Shown here piece after piece: positions 49,949 through 57,794 of a stretch of 64,000 bases of DNA (positions are counted from its first letter, which is position 1; the number at the start of each line of letters is the position of its first letter). Made by a program: the position numbers and the translations under genes. The notes beneath the pieces were generated by a model. The model was not told the DNA's origin. It saw only the letters and a list, made by a program, of their open reading frames with translations, and ran no database searches. This stretch comes from DATFCK01 sp963728975 (GTDB lineage: Bacteria > Verrucomicrobiota > Verrucomicrobiia > Chthoniobacterales > UBA10450): NCBI GenBank assembly GCA_963728975.1, contig CAVSMF010000001.1, forward strand, positions 1,674,001 to 1,738,000. The letters are read 5' to 3'.

Positions 49949-49962
49949 GATCGTAATAGTTC

Positions 49963-50017
49963 TGGGTCGGCCGGGACTCGAACCCGGAACCAACCCCGAA
50001 AGCATTCGGGGCTGCTC
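49963..50017 (-). repeat. tRNA-Lys 3'-half-like sequence, proximal copy
   Basis: Same composition as the distal copy and exactly 318 bp away from it; the real tRNA end is another 318 bp further. The 32-base identical segments therefore sit at 49645, 49963 and 50281 as direct repeats that could act as attachment or recombination sites. Confidence 0.85.
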
Positions 50018-50266
50018 TCAAGATTTTGGGAGCAGGGCGTGGAGAGCGAGTTTTGGGTTTTTCTTGCGCTTGAGCACTTGTTCGAGCTGGCGCGCGTGGG
50101 TCATGGTGGGGAGTTGGAGGGAGGCGGCCAACTCGATGGCCCCGCCCCAGCGGCGGGTGGTGTGATTGCTACCGCGTTGATGTTCGGCGAGCCGACGAGC
50201 AAGGTTTTCGGTCGAGCCAATGTAATAACGTCCTGAAGCGCCGCGGAGGATGTAAACCCAGGCCAT
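50018..50266 (-). CDS. GIY-YIG nuclease, proximal copy
   Basis: 82 residues, the same protein as the distal copy apart from one substitution (GGAIELAAS). The ATG lies 14 bases past the 3' end of tRNA-Lys and is probably co-transcribed with it. The much longer frame that includes VAQLVEQRPFKALVPGSSP is the translated tRNA gene and should not be annotated as protein. All expected GIY-YIG residues are present, so the enzyme is likely active. Confidence 0.87.
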   Translation of the reverse strand: MAWVYILRGASGRYYIGSTENLARRLAEHQRGSNHTTRRWGGAIELAASLQLPTMTHARQLEQVLKRKKNPKLALHALLPKS

Positions 50267-50280
50267 GATCGTAATAGTTC

Positions 50281-50353
50281 TGGGTCGGCCGGGACTCGAA
50301 CCCGGAACCAACGCCTTAAAAGGGCGCTGCTCTACCAATTGAGCTACCGACCC
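50281..50353 (-). tRNA. tRNA-Lys(TTT)
   Basis: Minus-strand cloverleaf of 73 bases: acceptor GGGTCGG/CCGACCC with discriminator A, D-arm AGCTCAATTGGTAGAGCA, anticodon loop CTTTTAA (TTT), T-arm CCGGG-TTCGAGT-CCCGG. No encoded CCA. Two GIY-YIG units with partial tRNA copies follow it. Confidence 0.96.
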
Positions 50354-50395
50354 GCGCTTTTGCAGTTTGGAAGGGCAGAGCGAATTTTCAACCCC

Positions 50396-50434
50396 AGAAC
50401 CAACCGAAAGCATTCGAAGCCGATCTACCAGGAT
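50396..50434 (-). repeat. Decayed tRNA/GIY-YIG unit remnant
   Basis: GAACCAACCGAAAGCATTCG (50398-50417 region) matches the junction sequence of the two intact units (GAACCAACCCCGAAAGCATTCG) with small gaps, followed by a diverged TCTACCA (a D-arm-like TGGTAGA on the minus strand). It lies just 5' of tRNA-Lys, in the 170-base gap before the HAD gene. Confidence 0.45.
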
Positions 50435-50525
50435 AGGGACGCGCCTCCGCGGTGTCGAGGGGTTATGGAAAATGTTCCGATGCCTCGGCCCGGTCCGGGG
50501 TGGGCGGCGAAAATCGTTTCCGGAT

Positions 50526-51206
50526 TCAGATGGATTTCCCGTCGAGCAATTGGCTTGTAACCAGATCGCGCAGGGAGTTGCGCCGACGATCCAATTCAAA
50601 AACATGCAAACCGGCCGCGGAAGCCGCCTCCCAGTCGCGAATTGGATCGTCGCCAACGTGGATGACCTCACCCGGATCAAGCTGGATGAATTTCAGGGCC
50701 CGCCGGAAAATTTCCGGGTCCGGCTTGTCGACACCAATTTCGCTGGAGACAAAAACGCGCGAAAAATATCTGGAGATGGCCAGGTGCTCCAGGATCATTC
50801 GCAATCGTCCATCAAAGCTCGAAACGACGGCAAGTTCGAATCGCGGCTGGAGTTGCTCCAACACGCCGGTCACTTCGGGGTATAATTCCCACACGCCGGG
50901 TTCGGCGAAATGCTCGTAGGCAATTTCGAAAAAGTTGTCGCGATCCAGGTCGGTTAGAGAAGACGCCGCCTGTTCGAGCACGGCGTAAACCAGTTCGCGC
51001 CACCAGCCTTTGTCGTCATCTTCCCGGACGCCGTCCACAGGTGGTCGGGGCGGCATCTGTTTCCAAGCCAGATGAAACGCGCGGTCAAGTTCCTGAGGAT
51101 CGAGTTTTAATCCCAGTTGTCGGCCAACCAGCGCGTAATGATCCCCGACCGTCTGGGTCAGATAAAAAAGTGTGCCGACGGCGTCGAAAAAGATGGCTCG
51201 GATCAT
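50526..51206 (-). CDS. HAD superfamily hydrolase
   Basis: 226 residues from ATG 51206 (MIRAIFFDAVGTLFYLT). HAD motif I FFDAVGT has the nucleophile Asp; motif II is VVSSFDGR; motif III has Lys in GVDKPDPEIF; motif IV is HVGDDPIRD. Motif I has Val where many phosphatases have a second Asp, as in the HDHD3/REG-2-like branch. The substrate is not predictable. Upstream of tRNA-Lys on the same strand. Confidence 0.87.
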   Translation of the reverse strand: MIRAIFFDAVGTLFYLTQTVGDHYALVGRQLGLKLDPQELDRAFHLAWKQMPPRPPVDGVREDDDKGWWRELVYAVLEQAASSLTDLDRDNFFEIAYEHFAEPGVWELYPEVTGVLEQLQPRFELAVVSSFDGRLRMILEHLAISRYFSRVFVSSEIGVDKPDPEIFRRALKFIQLDPGEVIHVGDDPIRDWEAASAAGLHVFELDRRRNSLRDLVTSQLLDGKSI

Positions 51207-51367
51207 CGAGAACGAACGTTCCACACTCGATCCTGCACGCTCAATCTTCAAATCAGGGGGCGGGTTCGACTTTCTGGGCTGGGGAAAGAACTAAACCCAT
51301 CCGGCGAGATGCCTGGGAGCGCGAATTTGTCGTTCCCAGGCGGCAGGGCTGTGGCACATTAATAGAA

Positions 51368-52471
51368 ATGCTGTCGGTGGAACACAACGATCCGGTTAAC
51401 GCCAAAATTCTGGCGGTCTCCGAGGATAAGATCGAGGGATTCGCCCGCGAGCCGTTTCAGGAAATCGCCCGGCGTTCCGGGGTTGATGTCGATGTAGTAA
51501 TGGCCCGGATCGCAGCCATGTTGCGGGCGGGAACAATTCGCCGGGTGCGCCAGACCCTGCTGGCTACCAATCTGGCCGAGGGGGCGCTGGTGGCTTGGAA
51601 AGTGGCGGCGGACAAAATCGACGGGGCGTTTGACTGGATGTTCCGGAACGACCCCTTTTCCGGCCACGTGGTATTGCGTTCGACGGACGCCGTCACCGCG
51701 GGATCGGATTACAAACTCTGGACCACGGTAAAGGTGCCGCGCGAATTTTCATTGAGAGAGCACTGTGAGTTGTTATCCCAAAAAGTCGGCGCGGAGCATT
51801 TTCGTCTGATGCCGGCGAAAGGCATTTTTACCCTGGGAGTGGGACATGTGCGGCGAAAATCGATCGAGCTGGGCAGCAAAGCGGATACGCCGGCCAGGAT
51901 GATTCCGGTGGAAACGGTCGAGCTTACCGGCAAGGAATGGCAGGTATTGCTCGCCCTGAAACGCGAGTTTTCTCCGGAGGAAATTGGATTGTCTCCCTGG
52001 GCGGGGCGGGCTCAGGAAGCTGGCGTTCCGTTGGAGGAGTTTTGCCGGGTGGCGGAAGAACTAACCGCCCGCAAGGTGATCGGGCGTTTCTCTACTTTTC
52101 TCGAACACGTCAAGCCTTCCACCGCCGGTGTGCGGGTCACCCGATTCAACGCTCTGTTTCACTGGGCGATTCCGCCCGGGCGTGAAATTGAAACCGGAGG
52201 CGAAGTCGGCCGGCACCTTATTTTGACCCATTGTTACTGGCGGGAAGCGGGACCCGAATTCAAGAACGTCAACATCATGGCGGTGGCCCACGGCACCGAC
52301 AAGGAACTGCTGCTCCAACATAAAAGCGCAATCGACCGGCACCTGGAGTCGGTGGGTGTTCCGGTTTCCTACACCAACGTGTTCTGGGGGGGGCGAAGCG
52401 AGATCAAGCCCTCGGAAATTTCCCCGCAGATCTATCGGGCATGGCGACGACAAATGGGAGCGGCATCGTGA
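51368..52471 (+). CDS. Two-domain Lrp/AsnC-type protein, siroheme decarboxylase-like (AhbA-AhbB fusion)
   Basis: 367 residues made of two similar units. Each has an N-terminal winged helix (EPFQEIARRSGVDVDVVMARI; VPLEEFCRVAEELTARKVI) followed by an RAM-like domain with RRVRQTLLATNL... and GRFSTFLEHVKPSTAG. AhbA and AhbB, or NirD/L/G/H, have this form and decarboxylate siroheme toward heme or heme d1. Here both units are fused in one gene. No other heme gene is adjacent, so function rests on family likeness; a regulator is the alternative. Confidence 0.65.
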   Translation: MLSVEHNDPVNAKILAVSEDKIEGFAREPFQEIARRSGVDVDVVMARIAAMLRAGTIRRVRQTLLATNLAEGALVAWKVAADKIDGAFDWMFRNDPFSGHVVLRSTDAVTAGSDYKLWTTVKVPREFSLREHCELLSQKVGAEHFRLMPAKGIFTLGVGHVRRKSIELGSKADTPARMIPVETVELTGKEWQVLLALKREFSPEEIGLSPWAGRAQEAGVPLEEFCRVAEELTARKVIGRFSTFLEHVKPSTAGVRVTRFNALFHWAIPPGREIETGGEVGRHLILTHCYWREAGPEFKNVNIMAVAHGTDKELLLQHKSAIDRHLESVGVPVSYTNVFWGGRSEIKPSEISPQIYRAWRRQMGAAS

Positions 52472-52528
52472 TTCGTTGAAATCGTCAGGCTGTTCGAACG
52501 ATTTCCTTTCCTAACTGCATCCAAGCGT

Positions 52529-53581
52529 ATGAAAGAGCTGATCCAAAAGCTTCAGAGCGGCCTCGATTTGAACAACAGCGATGTTGCTTACGCGGTTTCG
52601 CTGCTTCTGGCCGAGCAATACGACGACGCCCCCAAAGCCGAGTTCCTGACCGCGCTGCACCAAAAGGGAGAAACGGCCGACGAGATTGCGTTGTTTGTCG
52701 AGCTCCTGATGGACCGGGCAATCAATCCAACGATCAACCCTGCTGAATTACCGGGGCCGATAATCGATGTCTGTGGCACCGGCGGCGACGGTTTTAATCT
52801 GTTCAATGTTTCCACCACGATCATGTTCATTCTGGCCGCGGGAGGCGCCGTCGTGGTGAAACACGGAAACCGCAGTGTCACTTCCGCTTGCGGCAGCGCC
52901 GACGTTCTCGAGCAATTGGGCGTACCTCTTCACCTCGGACCTGAAGGATTGAAGGAATGCCTGAAACGCCACGGGCTCGGGTTTGTGTTTGCCCGGCAAT
53001 ATCACCCCGCTTTTCGGGCTATCGCAGCAATGCGGGAGCACCTGGCCCGGGAGAAGACGCGAACGATCTTCAACCTGTTAGGCCCACTTCTGAACCCAGT
53101 CCGTCCGGGCCGCCAGCTGATCGGGGTTTTTGCGCCGCATCTGACCGCCATTTTCGCCGACGTGTTGCGGCGTCTCGGACGGGACCGCGCCTGGGTGGTG
53201 CATGGGGCCACGGAAGCGAATGGCGGGATGGACGACATTTCAATTTGCGGCGCGACCACGATGGTGGAATTGGACCGCGGCCGGATCAGTTCCGCCGTTC
53301 TGGACACGCAATGGCTGGGGATCGGTCGATGCCGCGTGGACGAACTGATTGGCGGAAACGCGCTGGAAAATGCCGCGACTCTGGAAGGAATTCTCTCGGG
53401 GCAGATTCAAGGAGCGAAACGGGAGATGGCGGTGGCCAATGCCGCCGCCGGGTTTGTCGTGGCCGGCCTGGCCCGGGAGATGAATCACGGGATTGAACTT
53501 GCGCGCGAACAGATTGATGGCGGCCGCGCTCTGGAGAAGCTGCGCGCCCTCCAGTCATTTCGGCAGACAGATTCAACCTGA
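52529..53581 (+). CDS. trpD: Anthranilate phosphoribosyltransferase
   Basis: 350 residues. The PRPP-binding GTGGDGFNLFNVSTT (83-97), KHGNRSVTSACGSADVLEQLG and RTIFNLLGPLLNPVRPGRQLIGVF-type segment (key: NLLGPLLNP) are all typical of TrpD. It joins anthranilate to PRPP in tryptophan synthesis. No other trp gene is near, so the pathway genes are scattered. It follows the AhbAB-like gene by 57 bases. Confidence 0.95.
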   Translation: MKELIQKLQSGLDLNNSDVAYAVSLLLAEQYDDAPKAEFLTALHQKGETADEIALFVELLMDRAINPTINPAELPGPIIDVCGTGGDGFNLFNVSTTIMFILAAGGAVVVKHGNRSVTSACGSADVLEQLGVPLHLGPEGLKECLKRHGLGFVFARQYHPAFRAIAAMREHLAREKTRTIFNLLGPLLNPVRPGRQLIGVFAPHLTAIFADVLRRLGRDRAWVVHGATEANGGMDDISICGATTMVELDRGRISSAVLDTQWLGIGRCRVDELIGGNALENAATLEGILSGQIQGAKREMAVANAAAGFVVAGLAREMNHGIELAREQIDGGRALEKLRALQSFRQTDST

Positions 53582-53649
53582 CCGGTCGGGTTAAGAAAGC
53601 ACGACTCGTCTGCTAAATCCGCGCAGCAGCAGCCCGCAGCGGAGCGGAA

Positions 53650-54261
53650 TTATTCACCGAGCGCGTCCCCATAAGTGCGATCGAGATTCCTTAACAGCGC
53701 AACCGCCAACATGTGCCGGTCCAGTCGTCTCCGCTGAAGGATCGCCAGGGAAGTGGCCCGTTTCCTCAAGTCCTGCGAAAAATCGCCTGGCCCCTGATTC
53801 ACATTCAGGCCGATGCCGAGGATGGCAACGTGGGGCGCGCGGGGCTGCGCGCGCATTTCGAGAAGCACTCCGGCCAGCTTGCGTCCTGCAACATAGACGT
53901 CGTTCGGTGGTTTAACCGTCGCTTCCAGGAAACATTCGCTTTGAATGGTCGCGGCGATGGTCTGCGCAGCCCACCGAGTCAGCCGCGGCGAGTCGGCTAT
54001 TTTAATGCCGGGCCGGAGAAGAATGGAAAACCAAAGACCTTTGTGGGCGGACGACTCCCATTTGTTGCCGCGCTGACCGCGGCCGCCGGTCTGATGTTCG
54101 GCGAAAACGACCAGGCCTTCCGGCCAATCCCCGTCCGCCATTTGAAGAACGAGGTCGTTTGTCGAAGCGGTTTCTTCCACCACTACGATCTCCCGTCCGA
54201 TGGTAAGCGCGCCAACTCCGGCACGCAGTCTGCCGGACCGCAGCCGATCACGCGCCGGCAT
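53650..54261 (-). CDS. birA: Biotin--[acetyl-CoA-carboxylase] ligase
   Basis: 203 residues, catalytic domain only; the N-terminal DNA-binding repressor domain of E. coli BirA is absent. TASTND (31-36), the biotinyl-AMP loop GGRGQRGNKW (59-68) and the lysine in KPPNDVYVAGRKLAGVLLE are intact. It attaches biotin to the carboxylase carrier protein. The first codons overlap the 3' end of nadC by 14 bases, so the two are coupled. Confidence 0.92.
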   Translation of the reverse strand: MPARDRLRSGRLRAGVGALTIGREIVVVEETASTNDLVLQMADGDWPEGLVVFAEHQTGGRGQRGNKWESSAHKGLWFSILLRPGIKIADSPRLTRWAAQTIAATIQSECFLEATVKPPNDVYVAGRKLAGVLLEMRAQPRAPHVAILGIGLNVNQGPGDFSQDLRKRATSLAILQRRRLDRHMLAVALLRNLDRTYGDALGE

Positions 54262-55096
54262 GTTCCAGCTCCAGGGAAAAATCGATCGCTCGAGCCGAGT
54301 GCGTCAGCGCTCCAACGGAAATGTAATCCACCCCGGTGGCAGCTATCCGGCGAATATTGCGGAGGGTGATCCCGCCGCTGGCCTCGAACTTTATCTCGTT
54401 TTGGCGAAGGGATACCGCCTCGCGAATTTGCCCGGGCGTCATGTTGTCCAGCAGGATGACATCGACGCCGCCAAGAGCAACGAAGGCGCGGACTTGTTCC
54501 AGGTCGTCTGCCTCAATCTCGATCCGCAAACCAGGTCGCTGCTGTTTCAATTCCTGAATCCGCCTGGCCAGATCGCTTAATCCCGAAATCAGATTCAAAT
54601 GGTTGTCCTTGATCAATACCATGTCGTGCAGGCCGAAACGGTGATTGGATCCTCCGCCGGCGCGCACCGCCGCCTTTTCCAGTTCGCGCAGACCCGGTGT
54701 CGTTTTCCGCGTGTCGAGAATTGTGACCCGATCATTTGCGGCTGCCTCGACGAACTGGCGGGTCAACGTCGCGATCCCGCTCAGGCGCTGCAAAAAGTTC
54801 AATGCGACCCGTTCCCCGTTCAGGATCGAGCGAGCCAATCCGTAGACCTGGAGAACGCATTCGCCCGCTCCCGCTTCGACGCCGTCCTTAATCAAAACTT
54901 TGGCGTGCAGAGACGCATCCACCCGGCCAAAGACTTCCGCGGCGGTAGCTGCGCCTGCGATAACCGCTTTCTCGCGCAGGACGATCCGCCCGGTGGCGTG
55001 GGCCGTCTCCGGCACAAAAAATTCGGTGGTAACGTCGCCTTCTCCGAGATCCTCGCGGAGCGCGGCATCGATTGGATCGTTCGACACAGGGTTCAT
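54248..55096 (-). CDS. nadC: Nicotinate-nucleotide pyrophosphorylase (carboxylating)
   Basis: 282 residues. Family blocks: DAALREDLGEGDVTTEFFV, LNFLQRLSGIATLTRQFVE, LDTRKTTPGLRELEKAAVRAGGG (key: DTRKTTPGLR), HRFGLHDMVLIKDNH and FEASGGITLRNI. It makes nicotinate mononucleotide from quinolinate and PRPP in de novo NAD synthesis. Middle gene of guaD-nadC-birA; its start overlaps the guaD stop (ATGA). Confidence 0.95.
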   Translation of the reverse strand: MNPVSNDPIDAALREDLGEGDVTTEFFVPETAHATGRIVLREKAVIAGAATAAEVFGRVDASLHAKVLIKDGVEAGAGECVLQVYGLARSILNGERVALNFLQRLSGIATLTRQFVEAAANDRVTILDTRKTTPGLRELEKAAVRAGGGSNHRFGLHDMVLIKDNHLNLISGLSDLARRIQELKQQRPGLRIEIEADDLEQVRAFVALGGVDVILLDNMTPGQIREAVSLRQNEIKFEASGGITLRNIRRIAATGVDYISVGALTHSARAIDFSLELEHAGA

Positions 55097-56436
55097 GGGG
55101 CGGGTGTTGCGGTGCGTCTATCATAAACGCGTTTGCCGCGAACGTAGGTCTCGACCGTCCCATGAGGCCCGCCTCGATAGATGCAAAGCGCGATCGCGTC
55201 TTCGGCCGAAAATTGATCGAGAGATGCTTGGTCGTCGGGATAGGGGAGAAGAGCGCTCAAATCCACCACCACCAGATCGGCTTCCTTTCCAACCTCCAGA
55301 CTGCCGATCGTATCTTTTTTCCCGAGCGCGGTCGCTCCCCCTTGAGTCGCCAGGTAAAACGCTTCGCCCGGAAGCAAACGCGGCAGGCTCCGCTCATACA
55401 TGCCGCGTGCCTTCTGCACCTCGATTGCCGCCCGCATCACCTGCCACATATTCAACTCCGGGCCAGCCGCCACGTCGGAGCCGAGTCCTACCGCGATGCC
55501 GGCCCTCAAAATTTGATCGAGTTTGATCAGTCCGCTGCCAAGAAACAGATTGGAAGTGGGGCAGTGCGCCACGTTGGCTTGGGCGACCGCGATGGCCTCG
55601 ATCTCCCGGGCATTGAGATGGATGCAATGTCCCAGCATCGTTTTCGGTGTCAGTAATCCGCACTTTTCGTAGACATGGGTGTAATCGCTCGCACCCATGA
55701 AGAGGTGATGAACTTTTTCGATTTCTTCGCGGTTCTCGGACAGATGGGTTTGCAAATACGCGTCGAAGCGGCCGGCCAATTCGGCGGCGCTTCGCATCAT
55801 TTTTTCCGAGCAGGTTACCGCGAAGCGCGGACTGAAGGCATATTCAAGGCGCCCTCCTTCCGCCCGGTGCCACTTCCGACAAAGCCGTTCGCTTTCGACC
55901 AGCGAAACCGACAGGACTTTTTTCGGTTGAAGCTGGCCGTAAGAACCGATGTCCATCATCATTTTCCCCATGATGACGCGCAGCCCGCTTTTCCGGGCGG
56001 CTTCAAAGGCAACATCGCAGCTGTCTTCGAAAATCGCCGTGTAAATCATGGCGGTAGTCGTGCCGTGCCGCGCCAATTCTCGAAAAAACGCCGGGGCCTG
56101 GGTTCGCGCCTTCGGGCCGGTGAAATCGCGCTCGACCGGGAAAATGTATTCGCGCAACCAGGGAAGCAGCTCGCTTGTTCCCCGGGCCACTACCGGGTAC
56201 TGGGGCAGGTGGGTATGGCAATCGATCAGCCCGGGAAAAATCGCCACCGGTCCGTGGTCGATCCATTCCACTCCTTGCAGCCGCTGGAGCCGTCGCAGAT
56301 CGTCATAATCTCCGGTCTCGGCGATGCGTCCTTTTTCCACCACGATCCCGCCCCGGGGGCGCCCCCGAAGGGAGCCGAACTCGGGGGCATCGATGATGAA
56401 GCCGCGGATGCCAAACGCTTTATCGGCCTGTTCCAT
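55093..56436 (-). CDS. guaD: Guanine deaminase
   Basis: 447 residues from ATG 56436. Amidohydrolase metal motif PGLIDCHTHLPQY (HxH), catalytic loop THLSENREEIEKVHHLF, LGHCIHL and GLGSDVAAG. The PQ after HTHxP is a guanine-deaminase feature. It converts guanine to xanthine. Another purine or atrazine-like amidohydrolase is less likely. It is the first gene of a minus-strand operon with nadC and birA. Confidence 0.9.
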   Translation of the reverse strand: MEQADKAFGIRGFIIDAPEFGSLRGRPRGGIVVEKGRIAETGDYDDLRRLQRLQGVEWIDHGPVAIFPGLIDCHTHLPQYPVVARGTSELLPWLREYIFPVERDFTGPKARTQAPAFFRELARHGTTTAMIYTAIFEDSCDVAFEAARKSGLRVIMGKMMMDIGSYGQLQPKKVLSVSLVESERLCRKWHRAEGGRLEYAFSPRFAVTCSEKMMRSAAELAGRFDAYLQTHLSENREEIEKVHHLFMGASDYTHVYEKCGLLTPKTMLGHCIHLNAREIEAIAVAQANVAHCPTSNLFLGSGLIKLDQILRAGIAVGLGSDVAAGPELNMWQVMRAAIEVQKARGMYERSLPRLLPGEAFYLATQGGATALGKKDTIGSLEVGKEADLVVVDLSALLPYPDDQASLDQFSAEDAIALCIYRGGPHGTVETYVRGKRVYDRRTATPAP

Positions 56437-56784
56437 AGGACAGTCCCACGAAAACAGCATAGCAGGGGAACGCTGGCAATGCTGCAGTTCCGCCGGGCGC
56501 CCGCCCTAAAAAAAAGATTCGGGCAGCGCACGCCAAGGAGAAACAACAAATACGAGAATCGTGCAACTACCCGAATCGCCTTAACCTGTTAATTTGGACA
56601 CGGCAGTGGGGTCGGCGTTCGAATTATTTTGCCCGATTTTGTCAGATTCCGCCGGTCGAGGCTGTCGGACGTAGAGCTGGGAAGTTCCGGCCTGGGAGCC
56701 AGGGCGGGTCCGGAAAATCTCGGCCCGCCAAGGGATGGCCCCGCGGCGCTCCCGAATCCGCGGCCTTGGGTCCCGAATCCCCGG
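56437..56784. other. Gap without gene between guaD and the exonuclease
   Basis: 348 bases. GC-rich, with an AAAAAAAAG run at about 56508 and dyads such as CCCGCCCT; it must hold the guaD promoter. No ORF or RNA with support is seen. Confidence 0.4.
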
Positions 56785-57696
56785 TCACAGCTTTAATTCC
56801 GCCTGAAACGCCGTCCCTGCCCTGGCCGCTTCGTCACGAACTTCCTGGAGAAGTGACTTAAACTCACATTTTTCCATGGCCGCGATCAGAGCGGGATAGT
56901 CGGGCCGGATTCGAAGCTGCTCGATCGGGAGAGGCAGGTCGATGTCGCAATCCAGCTGAACCATACTGCGATTCTGAAGGATCTGCTCGCGCGCGGCGAT
57001 CAGCTTTTCCCGGGTGCGCGTACTCTCGACCTTATCGATGCCGGCGAGAAGGCCTTCCAGGTTGCCATGTTCGCCGACCAGTTTTGCGGCCACTTTGCGC
57101 CCAATTCCGACGCCGGGAATATTATCGACGGAATCGCCTGCGATGGCGAGGACATCGCCGATCAGGGCGGGGGCGACGCCCCATTTTGCTGTCACTTCTG
57201 CTTCCCCCAAAAGAGCAAAGGCCTCTTTGGGCGAGGCGAGATCGGCCTTGGCGGTGGTGTAGATTTTCACCCGGGGCCCAACCAGCTGGAACAAATCCTT
57301 GTCGTTCGTGGCCAGAACCACTTCCATCCCCTTTTTGGAAGCCGCCAGCGCGTAACAACCCATCAGATCGTCCGCCTCGGTGTTGGGCAGGGCGATGTTC
57401 TTGAAACCGAGAAGCGGCGTCAATTCGCGGATGAAATCGAGTTGCGGCACCATCGGACTGGGCATCTCTTTGCGCGTCTCTTTGTAAGCGGGCTGCAATT
57501 CCACCCGGCGTTGGGGCACGCCTTCATCCCAGAAAACTGCGCCCAATTCGGGTTGGAGATGTTTGATCATCAGCCGCAGCGTCTTGGTGAAGCCAAAAAT
57601 GGCGTTGGTCGGTTCTCCCCGCGAGTTGGAGAGGTTTTGGATGGCAAAAAACGACCGGTAAACATAGTAATGTCCGTCCACGAGAAGAAGTTTCAT
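56785..57696 (-). CDS. 5'-3' exonuclease of the DNA polymerase I N-terminal type
   Basis: 303 residues starting MKLLLVDGHYYVYRSFFAIQ, like the 5'-nuclease domain of Pol I. It shows the acidic metal residues in AVFWDEGVPQRR, NTEADDLMGCYA and ATNDKDLFQLV, and the helix-hairpin-helix GDSVDNIPGVGIGRKVAAKL. It has no polymerase domain, as in stand-alone ExoIX-like nucleases. It removes RNA primers and flaps. Whether Pol I also exists in the genome cannot be seen. Confidence 0.88.
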   Translation of the reverse strand: MKLLLVDGHYYVYRSFFAIQNLSNSRGEPTNAIFGFTKTLRLMIKHLQPELGAVFWDEGVPQRRVELQPAYKETRKEMPSPMVPQLDFIRELTPLLGFKNIALPNTEADDLMGCYALAASKKGMEVVLATNDKDLFQLVGPRVKIYTTAKADLASPKEAFALLGEAEVTAKWGVAPALIGDVLAIAGDSVDNIPGVGIGRKVAAKLVGEHGNLEGLLAGIDKVESTRTREKLIAAREQILQNRSMVQLDCDIDLPLPIEQLRIRPDYPALIAAMEKCEFKSLLQEVRDEAARAGTAFQAELKL

Positions 57697-57794
57697 CCCA
57701 ACAAAGGATGAACCGGATTAGCTTGTTTTCAAAGCCGGTTCCTGGAAATCCGATACTGGATTCTGGTGTTGGATGCGGGATTATTGGATCGTAT

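Noticed and set aside
49700..50005. 101-codon version of the distal GIY-YIG ORF
   Set aside because: The extra N-terminal residues are translated tRNA 3'-half sequence; the ATG at 49948 matches the proximal copy.
50018..50680. 220-codon ORF with VAQLVEQRPF before the GIY-YIG domain
   Set aside because: The N-terminal part is the translated tRNA-Lys gene and flanking DNA; the real start is the ATG at 50266.
56437..56784. Riboswitch or small RNA upstream of guaD
   Set aside because: No conserved purine-riboswitch core or other recognisable structure could be found by eye.
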